64,000 nucleotides of DNA. Source: an uncultured Alistipes sp. Lineage in GTDB: Bacteria; Bacteroidota; Bacteroidia; Bacteroidales; Rikenellaceae. The notes beneath the pieces were generated by a model. That model saw only the letters and a list, made by a program, of their open reading frames with translations. It was not told the DNA's origin and searched no databases. The position numbers and the translations under genes are program-made. Shown here one piece after another: positions 53,809 through 61,718 of the stretch (positions are counted from its first letter, which is position 1; each line of letters opens with the position of its first letter). Location: the NCBI RefSeq assembly GCF_910580175.1, contig NZ_CAJTXD010000005.1, positions 124,001-188,000 of the forward strand, given 5' to 3'.

Positions 53809-54675
53809 ATGAACTATCTGCTCAAACACAAATGGCTGCTCTTCGCCCTGATCACGACCCTCACGTGGGGCGTGTGGGGCGAATTCAGCGAACTGATCCA
53901 GCAGGAGGGTTTTCCTGCCGGCATGGTCTACGTGGTGTGGGCCTTCTCGATGGTGCCCTGCGCCGCGGTCGCCCTGTATATCGGCGGCCGGAAGATCGAC
54001 CGCTCGCCCCGCTCGCTCCTGCTGGGGATGAGCGCCGGACTGCTCGGCGCCGGCGGCCAACTCGTGCTCTTCGAAGCCCTGCGCCACGGCCCGGCCTACA
54101 TCGTCTTTCCGTTCGTGTCGATGTCGCCCGTCATCACGATCGCCCTGTCGCTCGTCCTGCTGCACGAACGGGCCAACCGTATACAGACGGCCGGCATCGT
54201 GGTCGCGCTGGCGGCCATCTTCTTCCTCTCGTGGCAGGACGGCAGCGGCCAGCAGGCCGAAGGCGGCCTCTGGCTCGTGCTGGCGGCGATCGTCTTCGTA
54301 GCCTGGGGCGTGCAGGGCTACATCATGAAGTTCGCCAACCGGTCGATGAGCGCCGAAAGCATCTTCTTCTACATGGCCCTTACCGGCGTCATGCTCGTGC
54401 CGGCCGCCCTGGCGATGGCCGGCCCCGCCGAAGCGATCGCCCCGGCACTCTATGCAAAAGGCTTTTTTACCCAGATGCTCAACTCGATCGGCGCGCTGAC
54501 GCTGGTCTACGCCTACCGCTACGGCAAGGCGATCATCGTGTCGCCCATGCAGGGACTGGCGCCGCTTATCACGGTGGTGCTGTCGCTCGTGTTCTTCGCC
54601 GTGATTCCCGGCCCGATGCTCCTCGCAGGGCTTGTACTGGCTGCCGCGGCGCTCGTGGCCCTGTCGATCGAATGA
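53809..54675 (+). CDS. EamA/DMT-superfamily inner-membrane transporter
   Basis: 288 residues, ten predicted transmembrane helices in two EamA repeats, beginning with WLLFALITTLTWGVWGEFSEL and, in the second half, LWLVLAAIVFVAWGVQGYIM. Repeat-end segments FPFVSMSPVITIALSLVLLHER (here split between helices) and MQGLAPLITVVLSLVFF are the conserved helices preceding each half's end. EamA members carry sugars, nucleotide sugars, amino acids and other small solutes. In this operon it is the only inner-membrane carrier and so the best candidate to bring the released sugar into the cytoplasm (inference). Confidence 0.82.
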   Translation: MNYLLKHKWLLFALITTLTWGVWGEFSELIQQEGFPAGMVYVVWAFSMVPCAAVALYIGGRKIDRSPRSLLLGMSAGLLGAGGQLVLFEALRHGPAYIVFPFVSMSPVITIALSLVLLHERANRIQTAGIVVALAAIFFLSWQDGSGQQAEGGLWLVLAAIVFVAWGVQGYIMKFANRSMSAESIFFYMALTGVMLVPAALAMAGPAEAIAPALYAKGFFTQMLNSIGALTLVYAYRYGKAIIVSPMQGLAPLITVVLSLVFFAVIPGPMLLAGLVLAAAALVALSIE

Positions 54676-54682
54676 CCCGCCC

Positions 54683-55564
54683 ATGAAACGACACTCTGCC
54701 CTGCTGCTCGCCGTGCTGATGAGCGCATGCGTTCCGACGCCCGGCCAACGGCTTGCCGAAGCGACCGTCTATTGGGCCGACACCGACTGGAACGACCCGG
54801 CGACGGCCCGCGACCCCGAAGCGATCGAGGCACGCTTCGCCCGATATGTCGAACTGCTCGAAGACGAACGGCTAACGCCCGCCCGAACGGGGCCGCTGCT
54901 GGCAGCCCTGCTCGCCGAGGCCGAGAACGAGGACGCGAACTTCCTGCTGCTACGCGAGTTGTGCGAGAAATACCTCTACTCGCCCGAATCGCCCCTGCGC
55001 AACGACGAACTCTACCTCCATGCCCTCGGGCCGATCATCGGCTCATCGCATCTGACCGACTACGAGAAACTCCGGCCCCGCTACCAGCAAAACATGGCCC
55101 GCCGCAACCGCCCGGGAACACCGGCGGCCGATTTCGACTGCGTACTGACCGACGGCAGGCTGTCGTCGCTCTATGCGCTCGAAGCGGAATATACCCTACT
55201 CTTCTTTACCGACCCGACATGCGGCGAATGCGCAGAAGCCGCGCGGCAACTGAAAAACGACCGCCGCATCCGCCGTCCGCAACGACAAGGGCACCTGCGC
55301 ATCCTGGCGGTATACAGCAGTCCCGAAGAGGAGTTCGATCTCTGGCGCACGCACGCGGCGAGCTACCCCGCAAGCTGGATCGCGGCCTACGACCCCGGTG
55401 CGAAACTCCACTACGAAGGGCGCTACGACCTGCGGCAGGTGCCGTGTTTCTATCTGCTCGACGCCCGAAAGCGCGTCGTGGTAAAAGGGGCCTGCGACAT
55501 CCGACGGATCACGCGCGCGCTCCGCAAAACGAACGAACCCCGAAAAAACGCTACTACCGAATGA
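54683..55564 (+). CDS. DUF5106/thioredoxin-like lipoprotein
   Basis: 293 residues. Lipobox Cys16 (LLMSACVPTP). The first 150 residues form the helical DUF5106-type region (YWADTDWNDPATARDPEAIE; LCEKYLYSPESPLRNDELYL). The rest is a thioredoxin-like domain with CGEC (FFTDPTCGECAEAARQLK) and a cis-Pro-like VPCFYLLD. The CxxC would support periplasmic thiol-disulfide exchange. ATG at 54683 is 7 bases after the EamA stop and the gene overlaps the next by ATGA. Such proteins are usually found in redox or respiratory settings; its role here is unclear. Confidence 0.75.
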   Translation: MKRHSALLLAVLMSACVPTPGQRLAEATVYWADTDWNDPATARDPEAIEARFARYVELLEDERLTPARTGPLLAALLAEAENEDANFLLLRELCEKYLYSPESPLRNDELYLHALGPIIGSSHLTDYEKLRPRYQQNMARRNRPGTPAADFDCVLTDGRLSSLYALEAEYTLLFFTDPTCGECAEAARQLKNDRRIRRPQRQGHLRILAVYSSPEEEFDLWRTHAASYPASWIAAYDPGAKLHYEGRYDLRQVPCFYLLDARKRVVVKGACDIRRITRALRKTNEPRKNATTE

Positions 55565-57162
55565 AAAAGACCGCAGGACTTCTGTGCGCCATGCTGTGCA
55601 GCATGGCGGCATGGGCACAACCCCAAACGCCCGAACGATGGTGGGCGGGCATCGTTTCGCAAGGGCAATCGATGCCCGTGCTTCCCGACGAACACTTCCA
55701 GGCCGACCCAACGGCCAACAGCTACGGCAACCAGGTGCAGCCGCTGCTACTCTCCGACCGGGGCAACGTGATCTGGAGCGAAGAACCGTTCGGCTTCGCC
55801 ATCGCAGACGGCAAGGTGGAGACGACCGCCGCCAGCGGCGAGATCATCCGCACGAAGGCGGGCGACAACCTGCGCGACGCCTACCTCCACGCCTCCCGCA
55901 ACTTCTTCCCTCCCCAAGGGCGCCTGCCCGACGAACTGCTCTTCGCAGCCCCGCAGTACAACACGTGGATCGAACTGATATACAACCAGAACCAACGCGA
56001 CATCCTGAACTATGCCGAGCACATCGTAGCCCACGGATTTCCGCCGGGCGTGTTGATGATCGACGACAACTGGCAGGAGGACTACGGCAAATGGGACTTC
56101 CACCCGGGCCGCTTCCCCGATCCGAAGGCCCTGATCGGACGCCTGCACGAAATGGGATTCAAAGTGATGCTGTGGGTCTGCCCGTTCGTCAGCCCCGACA
56201 GCGACGTGTTCCGCGAGCTGCTGGCCCGCGGCGCCTTTCTAACCGAAGAGAGCGCCGCGCCGCTCGGCAATGCGCTGCCGTCCGAGACGACCGGAGCCGC
56301 GGTACCGCGCATCGTGCCGTGGTGGAACGGATACAGCGCCGTGCTCGACCTCTCGAATCCCGCGGCACGCGAATGGTTCGAGGCACAACTCGACCGGCTG
56401 CAAAGCGAATACGGCGTAGACGGGTTCAAGTTCGACGCGGGCGATGCAGAATATTATGCCCGGGGAAGCAGCTACGGCGGAGTGTCGGCCAACGAGCAAA
56501 GCCGTCTTTTCGGCGAAACAGGCCTGAAATACCCGCTCAACGAATACCGGGCGATGTGGAAGATGGGCGGGCAGCCGCTGGTCGAACGCCTGCGCGACAA
56601 GAGCCACAGCTGGGACGACCTGCGCAAGCTGGTGCCCTCGATGGCCCTTGCGGGGTTGATGGGCTACGCATTCAGCTGTCCCGACATGGTGGGCGGAGGC
56701 GAATTTATCTCCTTTCTGGAAGGTGCGCCGCTCGACCAGGAACTCATCGTACGCTCGGCCCAATGCCATGCGCTGATGCCGATGATGCAGTTTTCAGCCG
56801 CCCCGTGGCGGATTCTCGATGCCGAACACCTGGCAGTCGTGAAGAAGTGCGTCGCCCTGCGCCAGCGCCATGCCGATTACATCCTTGCCGAGGCCCGCAA
56901 AAGCAGCCGCACGGGCGAACCGATCCTGCGCCCGATGGAATATGCTTTCCCGGGGCAGGGCCTCGCTTCGTGCAAACAGCAATTCATGCTAGGCGACCGG
57001 CTACTGGTAGCTCCCGTGGTCGAAGCCGGCGCGACGCACCACAGGGTGGCGCTGCCGCAGGGCCGCTGGCGGGGATTCGACGGCAAACGCTACCGAGGCC
57101 CAGCGACGGTCACAGTGGCCGTCGATCTGGAGACCCTGCCCTATTTCGAACGGGAAAAGTGA
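55561..57162 (+). CDS. GH31 family glycosidase
   Basis: 533 residues, secreted (AAWAQ signal cleavage about 20). A short N-terminal beta domain leads into a GH31 barrel: VLMIDDNWQEDYGKWDFHPG (about 164), FKVMLWVCPFVSPDS (about 200), YGVDGFKFDAGDAEYY (about 284-299) with nucleophile Asp292, and FSCPDMVGGGEF with the probable acid/base Asp. QFMLGDRLLVAPVVEAG near the C-terminus is a GH31 hallmark. It is shorter than most GH31 enzymes and closer to alpha-galactosidase-like members; some GH31 enzymes act on alpha-GalNAc, which would fit. ATG 55561 overlaps the preceding stop. Last gene of the operon. Confidence 0.85.
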   Translation: MKKTAGLLCAMLCSMAAWAQPQTPERWWAGIVSQGQSMPVLPDEHFQADPTANSYGNQVQPLLLSDRGNVIWSEEPFGFAIADGKVETTAASGEIIRTKAGDNLRDAYLHASRNFFPPQGRLPDELLFAAPQYNTWIELIYNQNQRDILNYAEHIVAHGFPPGVLMIDDNWQEDYGKWDFHPGRFPDPKALIGRLHEMGFKVMLWVCPFVSPDSDVFRELLARGAFLTEESAAPLGNALPSETTGAAVPRIVPWWNGYSAVLDLSNPAAREWFEAQLDRLQSEYGVDGFKFDAGDAEYYARGSSYGGVSANEQSRLFGETGLKYPLNEYRAMWKMGGQPLVERLRDKSHSWDDLRKLVPSMALAGLMGYAFSCPDMVGGGEFISFLEGAPLDQELIVRSAQCHALMPMMQFSAAPWRILDAEHLAVVKKCVALRQRHADYILAEARKSSRTGEPILRPMEYAFPGQGLASCKQQFMLGDRLLVAPVVEAGATHHRVALPQGRWRGFDGKRYRGPATVTVAVDLETLPYFEREK

Positions 57163-57173
57163 AAAAGCGAACC

Positions 57174-57241
57174 GCCCCTGCTGCACATACAAGCAGCAAG
57201 GGCAGTTTAGCCAAAAGAGGTGTTCGACACACCCTCTTTTT
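57174..57241. terminator. Bidirectional terminator region between GH31 and panB
   Basis: Two hairpins between convergent genes. The first is GCCCCTGCTG (57174-57183) / CAGCAAGGGC (57194-57203) with one mismatch. The second is AAAAGAGGTGT (57213-57223) / ACACCCTCTTTT (57229-57240) with one bulged C, followed by T on the plus strand and ending in TTTT on the minus strand. Confidence 0.8.
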
Positions 57242-57251
57242 GCAGCCAATC

Positions 57252-58067
57252 CTAATACTGTTCTTTTTCGTTGGGGAAGTCGCATTCCTTGACATCGCGG
57301 ATATACCCGGTAACGGCATCGGTCATGACCGTATGCAGGTCGGCATAACGGCGCAGGAAGCGGGGCGAGAACCCCTTGTTGATACCCAGCATGTCGTGGA
57401 TGACGAGCACCTGCCCGTCGCAGGCGCCCCCGGCACCGATGCCGATGGTCGGAATCTTGATCTCCTGCGAGACGCGGGCGGCCAAGGCTGCGGGAATCTT
57501 CTCCAGCACACAGGCGAAACACCCGGCCTCGCTGAGCAGATGGGCGTCGCGCACCAGTTTCTCAGCCTCGGCTTCCTCCTTGGCTCGAACCGTATAAGTA
57601 CCGAACTTATGGATCGACTGGGGAGTCAGTCCGAGGTGCCCCATGACAGGAATGCCGGCCGAAAGGATACGCTGCACCGATTCGAGAATCTCTTCGCCGC
57701 CCTCGATCTTCACGGCATCGGCCTCGGTCTCCTTCATGATGCGGACGGCCGAATCGAGCGCAACCTTGGAGTTGCCCTGATAGGTGCCGAACGGCAGATC
57801 GACGACGACCAAAGCCCGCTGGACAGCCCGCACGACCGACCGGGCATGATAGATCATCATATCGAGCGTAATAGGGAGCGTCGTTTCGTAACCGGCCATG
57901 ACGTTGGCGGCGGAATCGCCTACCAGAATGACATCGATCCCTGCGGCATCGACGATCTTGGCCATCGAATAATCGTAAGAAGTAAGCATGGCGATCTTCT
58001 CACCCCGCTGCTTCATCTCCGTGAGACGGTAGGTCGTCACGGCTCTTACAGTACTTTCTACTGACAT
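57252..58067 (-). CDS. panB: 3-methyl-2-oxobutanoate hydroxymethyltransferase (pantothenate synthesis)
   Basis: A 271-residue PanB: transfers a one-carbon unit from methylene-tetrahydrofolate to ketoisovalerate, making ketopantoate. IAMLTSYDYSMAKIVDAAGID (about 25), VGDSAANVMAGYETT (metal Asp), VKIEGGEE, MGHLGLTPQS (about 135), and the C-terminal IGIGAGGACDGQVLVIHDMLG are all characteristic. ATG 58067 gives the usual N-terminus (MSVESTVRAVTTYRL) and is 27 bases downstream of a promoter -7 box. No panC or panD neighbours. Confidence 0.96.
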   Translation of the reverse strand: MSVESTVRAVTTYRLTEMKQRGEKIAMLTSYDYSMAKIVDAAGIDVILVGDSAANVMAGYETTLPITLDMMIYHARSVVRAVQRALVVVDLPFGTYQGNSKVALDSAVRIMKETEADAVKIEGGEEILESVQRILSAGIPVMGHLGLTPQSIHKFGTYTVRAKEEAEAEKLVRDAHLLSEAGCFACVLEKIPAALAARVSQEIKIPTIGIGAGGACDGQVLVIHDMLGINKGFSPRFLRRYADLHTVMTDAVTGYIRDVKECDFPNEKEQY

Positions 58068-58094
58068 TTCGGATTTGGGTTTTTGAATCGGGCG

Positions 58095-58126
58095 CAAAGA
58101 TAGAAAGTTAATTCGCATTTCACAAT
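58095..58126 (-). promoter_or_regulatory. panB promoter
   Basis: ATTG, 20 bases, TATCTTTG on the minus strand; one mismatch in the -33 box. Confidence 0.65.
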
Positions 58127-58170
58127 ACCGATTCCCCCATTTGCGCTCCGCCGCCCGACCGGCGCTGCCG

Positions 58171-58701
58171 CTACGGCTTCAGCCGACAAAAGAAATGCCA
58201 CAACACGACACCGCCCGAGACCGAAACGTTGATCGAATGCTTGACCCCGAGCTGAGGAATTTCGATGGCGCCGCGACACAAGTCGACGACCTCCTGCGCA
58301 ACGCCCGCGACCTCGTTGCCGAAGACGAGCGCATAACGCCGCCCGGGCTGCGGAACGAACGCATCGAGCATCGCAGCTCCCTCGACCTGTTCGACGGCGA
58401 AAACCTCGTAGCCGTCGGCCAGCAACATCCGGACGCACTCCAGAGTCGAAGCATGGTAGCTCCACGGCACGGTCTGCTCGGCTCCGAGGGCGGTTTTGTG
58501 GATTTCGCGGGCAGGCGGCACGGCCGTAATGCCGCACAAGGCGACATGCTCCACGGCAAAAGCGTCGCCCGTACGGAAAAACGCCCCGACATTCTGTGCC
58601 GAACGCACGTTGTCGAGCACCACCATGACAGGCATCTTGGTCATGGCTGCATATTCTTCGGGCGTGGGACGCCCCAATTCTTCATTGGATATTTTTCGCA
58701 T
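58171..58701 (-). CDS. SpoU/TrmH-family RNA 2'-O-methyltransferase
   Basis: A 176-residue SPOUT methyltransferase. The three SpoU motifs are present: LDNVRSAQNVGAFFRTGDAF (motif 1, about 28-47), YALVFGNEVAGV (motif 2, about 122) and IEIPQLGVKHSINVSVSGGVVL (motif 3, about 147-168). It methylates ribose in tRNA or rRNA using SAM and has no extra substrate-binding domain, like short TrmL-type proteins. ATG 58701 is the first Met that leaves a natural N-terminus; the frame further upstream overlaps the divergent barrel-protein gene. Confidence 0.9.
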   Translation of the reverse strand: MRKISNEELGRPTPEEYAAMTKMPVMVVLDNVRSAQNVGAFFRTGDAFAVEHVALCGITAVPPAREIHKTALGAEQTVPWSYHASTLECVRMLLADGYEVFAVEQVEGAAMLDAFVPQPGRRYALVFGNEVAGVAQEVVDLCRGAIEIPQLGVKHSINVSVSGGVVLWHFFCRLKP

Positions 58702-58732
58702 AACAGCTTCGGAGAATCTGGGTTTTCGAGGC

Positions 58733-58740
58733 CAAAAGTA
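58733..58740 (-). promoter_or_regulatory. Candidate -7 box of the SpoU methyltransferase gene
   Basis: TACTTTTG on the minus strand, 31 bases before the ATG. Confidence 0.45.
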
Positions 58741-58761
58741 ACAAATAAAAAATATTTTATC

Positions 58762-58769
58762 TATTTTTG
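58762..58769 (+). promoter_or_regulatory. Candidate -7 box of the barrel-protein gene
   Basis: TATTTTTG on the plus strand, 23 bases before the ATG at 58793, in an A/T-rich spacer. Confidence 0.45.
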
Positions 58770-58792
58770 GGCGATCAAAACACATTCGGAAC

Positions 58793-59872
58793 ATGACCCT
58801 GAAAAAGATTGCGCTGCTGCTGGCTCTTACCGTTACGCTACGGGGGGGGGCCTTGGCGCAAAACTTGATCGCGGGAGCCGACTTCTCCACCCGGTTCGAC
58901 AACCGCGAATACGCCCCCAACGAATTCGGCGAACCGCAAACGCTCTTCAGCGCCCGGCTGACCCCGCGCGTAGGAGTGGAATGGATGAAGAAAAACCGCC
59001 TGATCGTAGGGGTCGATCTGTTGCAGCACTTCGGCGACGACACGAAATTCTTGTCCAAGGCGCGCCCGATTCTCTACTATCAGTTCAACACGAAAAACGT
59101 CCAGGCCAACGCGGGTATCTTCGACCGCAAAGAATTGGCGGGCGACTACTCCCGGGCTTTCTTCAGCGATTCGACGGCCTACTACCACAACCGGCTGTCG
59201 GGATTCATGGGGCGCTACGAGTCGACCTCGCACCGGAAGACCTATGTGGAAATGGCCATCGACTGGGAAGGCATGTACTCCCACGCCTCGCGCGAGATGT
59301 TCCGCATCCTCTCGGCCGGACGCTACACGATAGACAAGGGATTCTATTTCGGCTATGCGTTCTCGATGTTCCACTTCGCAGGGCGCAAGGGCAACGAAAA
59401 CGTGACGGACAACCTGCTGCTCAATCCCTACGCGGGCTGGGAATTCAACGCATTCCTCGATTTCGACATCCGGGCCAACCTGCTGTTCGCCCCGCAGCGC
59501 GGCCGCAGCGTCGACCACCTCTGGCGCAAGCCGTGCGGCGGACAACTCGACATCACGATCCGCAAATGGGGCATCAAAATCGAAAACAACCTCTATTTAG
59601 GCGAGAACCTCCAACCGCTGCGCAACTATGCGGCCAACCCGGCGACAGGACTGACCTACGGCCAGGACGGTCTCTATGCGGGCGAGAGCTTTTACGCCAC
59701 GACCGAACATATCTACAACCGCACGTGGGTGGGCTACGACCGTACTTTCTTCAAAGGCACGCTGGGTGTCGAGGCGGGCATGGTCTTCCACTACGACGGC
59801 ACGGCCTTGGGCACACAGCAGGTGGTAAAGCTCTCGGTCGACATCGAAAAAGCATTCAGAAAGAAACATTAA
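58793..59872 (+). CDS. Outer-membrane beta-barrel protein, unknown substrate, with G9 tract in signal peptide
   Basis: 359 residues: signal peptide MTLKKIALLLALTVTL-RGGALAQ (cleavage about 23), then alternating amphipathic strands throughout (LIVGVDLLQHFGDD; KPRPILYY-like SKARPILYYQFN; GFYFGYAFSMFHFAG; VVKLSVDIEKAF). No plug or TonB box, so a passive porin or structural barrel is likely. Codons 17-19 contain a run of nine G immediately before the cleavage site. Fourteen bases separate it from glnS, and the two may share a transcript. Confidence 0.7.
   Translation: MTLKKIALLLALTVTLRGGALAQNLIAGADFSTRFDNREYAPNEFGEPQTLFSARLTPRVGVEWMKKNRLIVGVDLLQHFGDDTKFLSKARPILYYQFNTKNVQANAGIFDRKELAGDYSRAFFSDSTAYYHNRLSGFMGRYESTSHRKTYVEMAIDWEGMYSHASREMFRILSAGRYTIDKGFYFGYAFSMFHFAGRKGNENVTDNLLLNPYAGWEFNAFLDFDIRANLLFAPQRGRSVDHLWRKPCGGQLDITIRKWGIKIENNLYLGENLQPLRNYAANPATGLTYGQDGLYAGESFYATTEHIYNRTWVGYDRTFFKGTLGVEAGMVFHYDGTALGTQQVVKLSVDIEKAFRKKH
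58842..58850 (+). repeat. G9 homopolymer in the barrel-protein signal-peptide codons
   Basis: Nine G after a C, encoding Arg17-Gly18-Gly19 and the first base of Ala20. Same length and same place relative to the signal cleavage site as the tract in the pectin susC. Confidence 0.9.
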
Positions 59873-59885
59873 CATACACCACAAC

Positions 59886-61565
59886 ATGGCAGTCGAAACC
59901 AATACCGAAGCTCGGGAGAAGTCGCTGAACTTCCTCGAAGAGATCATCGAAGAATCCATCGCCAAAGGCGAAAAACGCATACAGACCCGCTTCCCGCCCG
60001 AACCCAACGGCTACCTGCATATCGGCCATGCGAAAAGCATCTGCATCAACTTCGGACTGGCCAAGAAATACGGCGGCAAGTGCAACCTGCGCTTCGACGA
60101 TACCAATCCGGTAAAGGAAGACGTCGAATATGTGGATTCGATCAAGCGCGACATCAAGTGGCTGGGATTCGACTGGGCTATCGAACGCTATGCGTCGGAC
60201 TACTTCGACCAGCTCTACGACTGGGCCGTCGAACTGATAAAGAAAGGTCTGGCCTACGTCGACGACCAGACGCAGGAACAGATCCGCGAAAACCGCGGCA
60301 CGGTGTCGGTGCCGGGCACACCCTCGCCGTGGCGCGACCGCACCCCGGAGGAGAACCTCGATCTGTTCGTACGGATGAAAAACGGCGAGTTCCCCGACGG
60401 CTCGAAGGTGCTGCGTGCCAAGATCGACATGGCGCACCCCAACATGCTGTTCCGCGACCCGATCATGTACCGCATCATCCACGCCGAACACCACCGCACG
60501 GGCAACAAATGGTGCATCTATCCGATGTACGACTACGCCCACGGCCAGAGCGACTCGATCGAGCAGATTACCCACTCGATCTGCACGCTGGAATTCGACG
60601 TGCACCGTCCGCTTTACGACTGGTTCATCGAGGCACTCGACATTTTCCCCTCGCACCAGTATGAATTCGCACGCCTGAACCTTACCTACACGATGATGTC
60701 GAAGCGCAAACTGCTGAAGCTCGTGCAAGAGGGCGCCGTCATGGGCTGGGACGACCCCCGCATGCCGACGATCTGCGCCCTGCGCCGCAAGGGCTACACC
60801 CCGGCTTCAGTGCGCAACTTCGCCGAGATGGTGGGCGTGGCCAAGCGCGACAACGTGATCGACCTGGGCAAACTGGAATACTGCGTGCGCGAAGACCTCA
60901 ACAAGGTCGCCGAACGCCGCATGGCCGTACTCAACCCGCTGAAAGTGGTCATTACCAACTACGACGAGGGCAAGACCGAGCTTTTCGAAGCCGTGAACAA
61001 CCCCGAAAACGAAGCTGCCGGGACGCGCAAGGTACCTTTCTCGCGCGAAATCTACATCGAACGCGACGACTTCATGGAAAACCCGCCCAAGAAATTCTTC
61101 CGCCTGCAACCGGGCGGCGAAGTACGTCTGCGCTACTCCTATCTTATCAAATGCGAGGAGGTCGTCAAGGATGCCGAGGGCAACATCACGGAATTGCGCT
61201 GCACCTACGACCCGATGTCGGGCAACGGCTCGTCGAGCGACGGCCGCCGCGTGAAGGGCGTGATCCACTGGGTGTCGGTCAAAGATGCCGTGGAAGCGGA
61301 AGTGCGGCTGTTCAACCCGCTCTTTACCAAGGAGAACCCGGACGACGTGGAGGAGGGGCAAACATGGGAGGACAACCTCAACCCCGATTCGATGGTCAAG
61401 GTCACGGGCTATCTGGAACCCTCGCTGCTCGAAATTCCCGTCGGGCAGGCCGTGCAGTTCGAACGCGTAGGCTACTTCTGCCCCGACACGGACACGACGC
61501 CCGAGCATCCGGTATTCAACCGTACGGTAACGCTCAAGGATTCGTGGGCGAAGATCAACAAATAG
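59886..61565 (+). CDS. glnS: Glutamine--tRNA ligase
   Basis: 559 residues. Class I synthetase charging tRNA-Gln. The HIGH motif is in PPEPNGYLHIGHAKS (about 36-50), the KMSKS-like loop is MMSKRKLLKLV (about 265), and the anticodon-binding beta-barrels occupy the last 200 residues (DDFMENPPKKFFRLQPGGEVRLR). Complete and unremarkable. A strong terminator follows 33 bases after the stop. Confidence 0.97.
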   Translation: MAVETNTEAREKSLNFLEEIIEESIAKGEKRIQTRFPPEPNGYLHIGHAKSICINFGLAKKYGGKCNLRFDDTNPVKEDVEYVDSIKRDIKWLGFDWAIERYASDYFDQLYDWAVELIKKGLAYVDDQTQEQIRENRGTVSVPGTPSPWRDRTPEENLDLFVRMKNGEFPDGSKVLRAKIDMAHPNMLFRDPIMYRIIHAEHHRTGNKWCIYPMYDYAHGQSDSIEQITHSICTLEFDVHRPLYDWFIEALDIFPSHQYEFARLNLTYTMMSKRKLLKLVQEGAVMGWDDPRMPTICALRRKGYTPASVRNFAEMVGVAKRDNVIDLGKLEYCVREDLNKVAERRMAVLNPLKVVITNYDEGKTELFEAVNNPENEAAGTRKVPFSREIYIERDDFMENPPKKFFRLQPGGEVRLRYSYLIKCEEVVKDAEGNITELRCTYDPMSGNGSSSDGRRVKGVIHWVSVKDAVEAEVRLFNPLFTKENPDDVEEGQTWEDNLNPDSMVKVTGYLEPSLLEIPVGQAVQFERVGYFCPDTDTTPEHPVFNRTVTLKDSWAKINK

Positions 61566-61598
61566 GCACTCGAAAAAAGAGCAGCCGCTCGTTCATAG

Positions 61599-61637
61599 TT
61601 TACCCCTGTTGCAAACATGCAGCAGGGGTAAATTTTT
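61599..61637 (+). terminator. Intrinsic terminator of glnS
   Basis: TTTACCCCTGTTGC (61599-61612) / GCAGCAGGGGTAAA (61619-61632), one G-T wobble, 6-base loop, then TTTTT. Confidence 0.93.
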
Positions 61638-61718
61638 CTCTTTCGGGAGGAGCGAGAGCACGCATCCCGACTCCCGCACAACAGCAGGCCGTTCCGACAT
61701 GGAGGCCCCAGCAAACCC

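Noticed and set aside
38739..57162. Horizontal transfer of the amino-sugar locus, suggested by CTG/CTC- and C-ending codons unlike the left part
   Set aside because: Other plus-strand genes (31953-33167, glnS) share this use, and minus-strand genes share the opposite bias, so strand compositional asymmetry explains it more simply.
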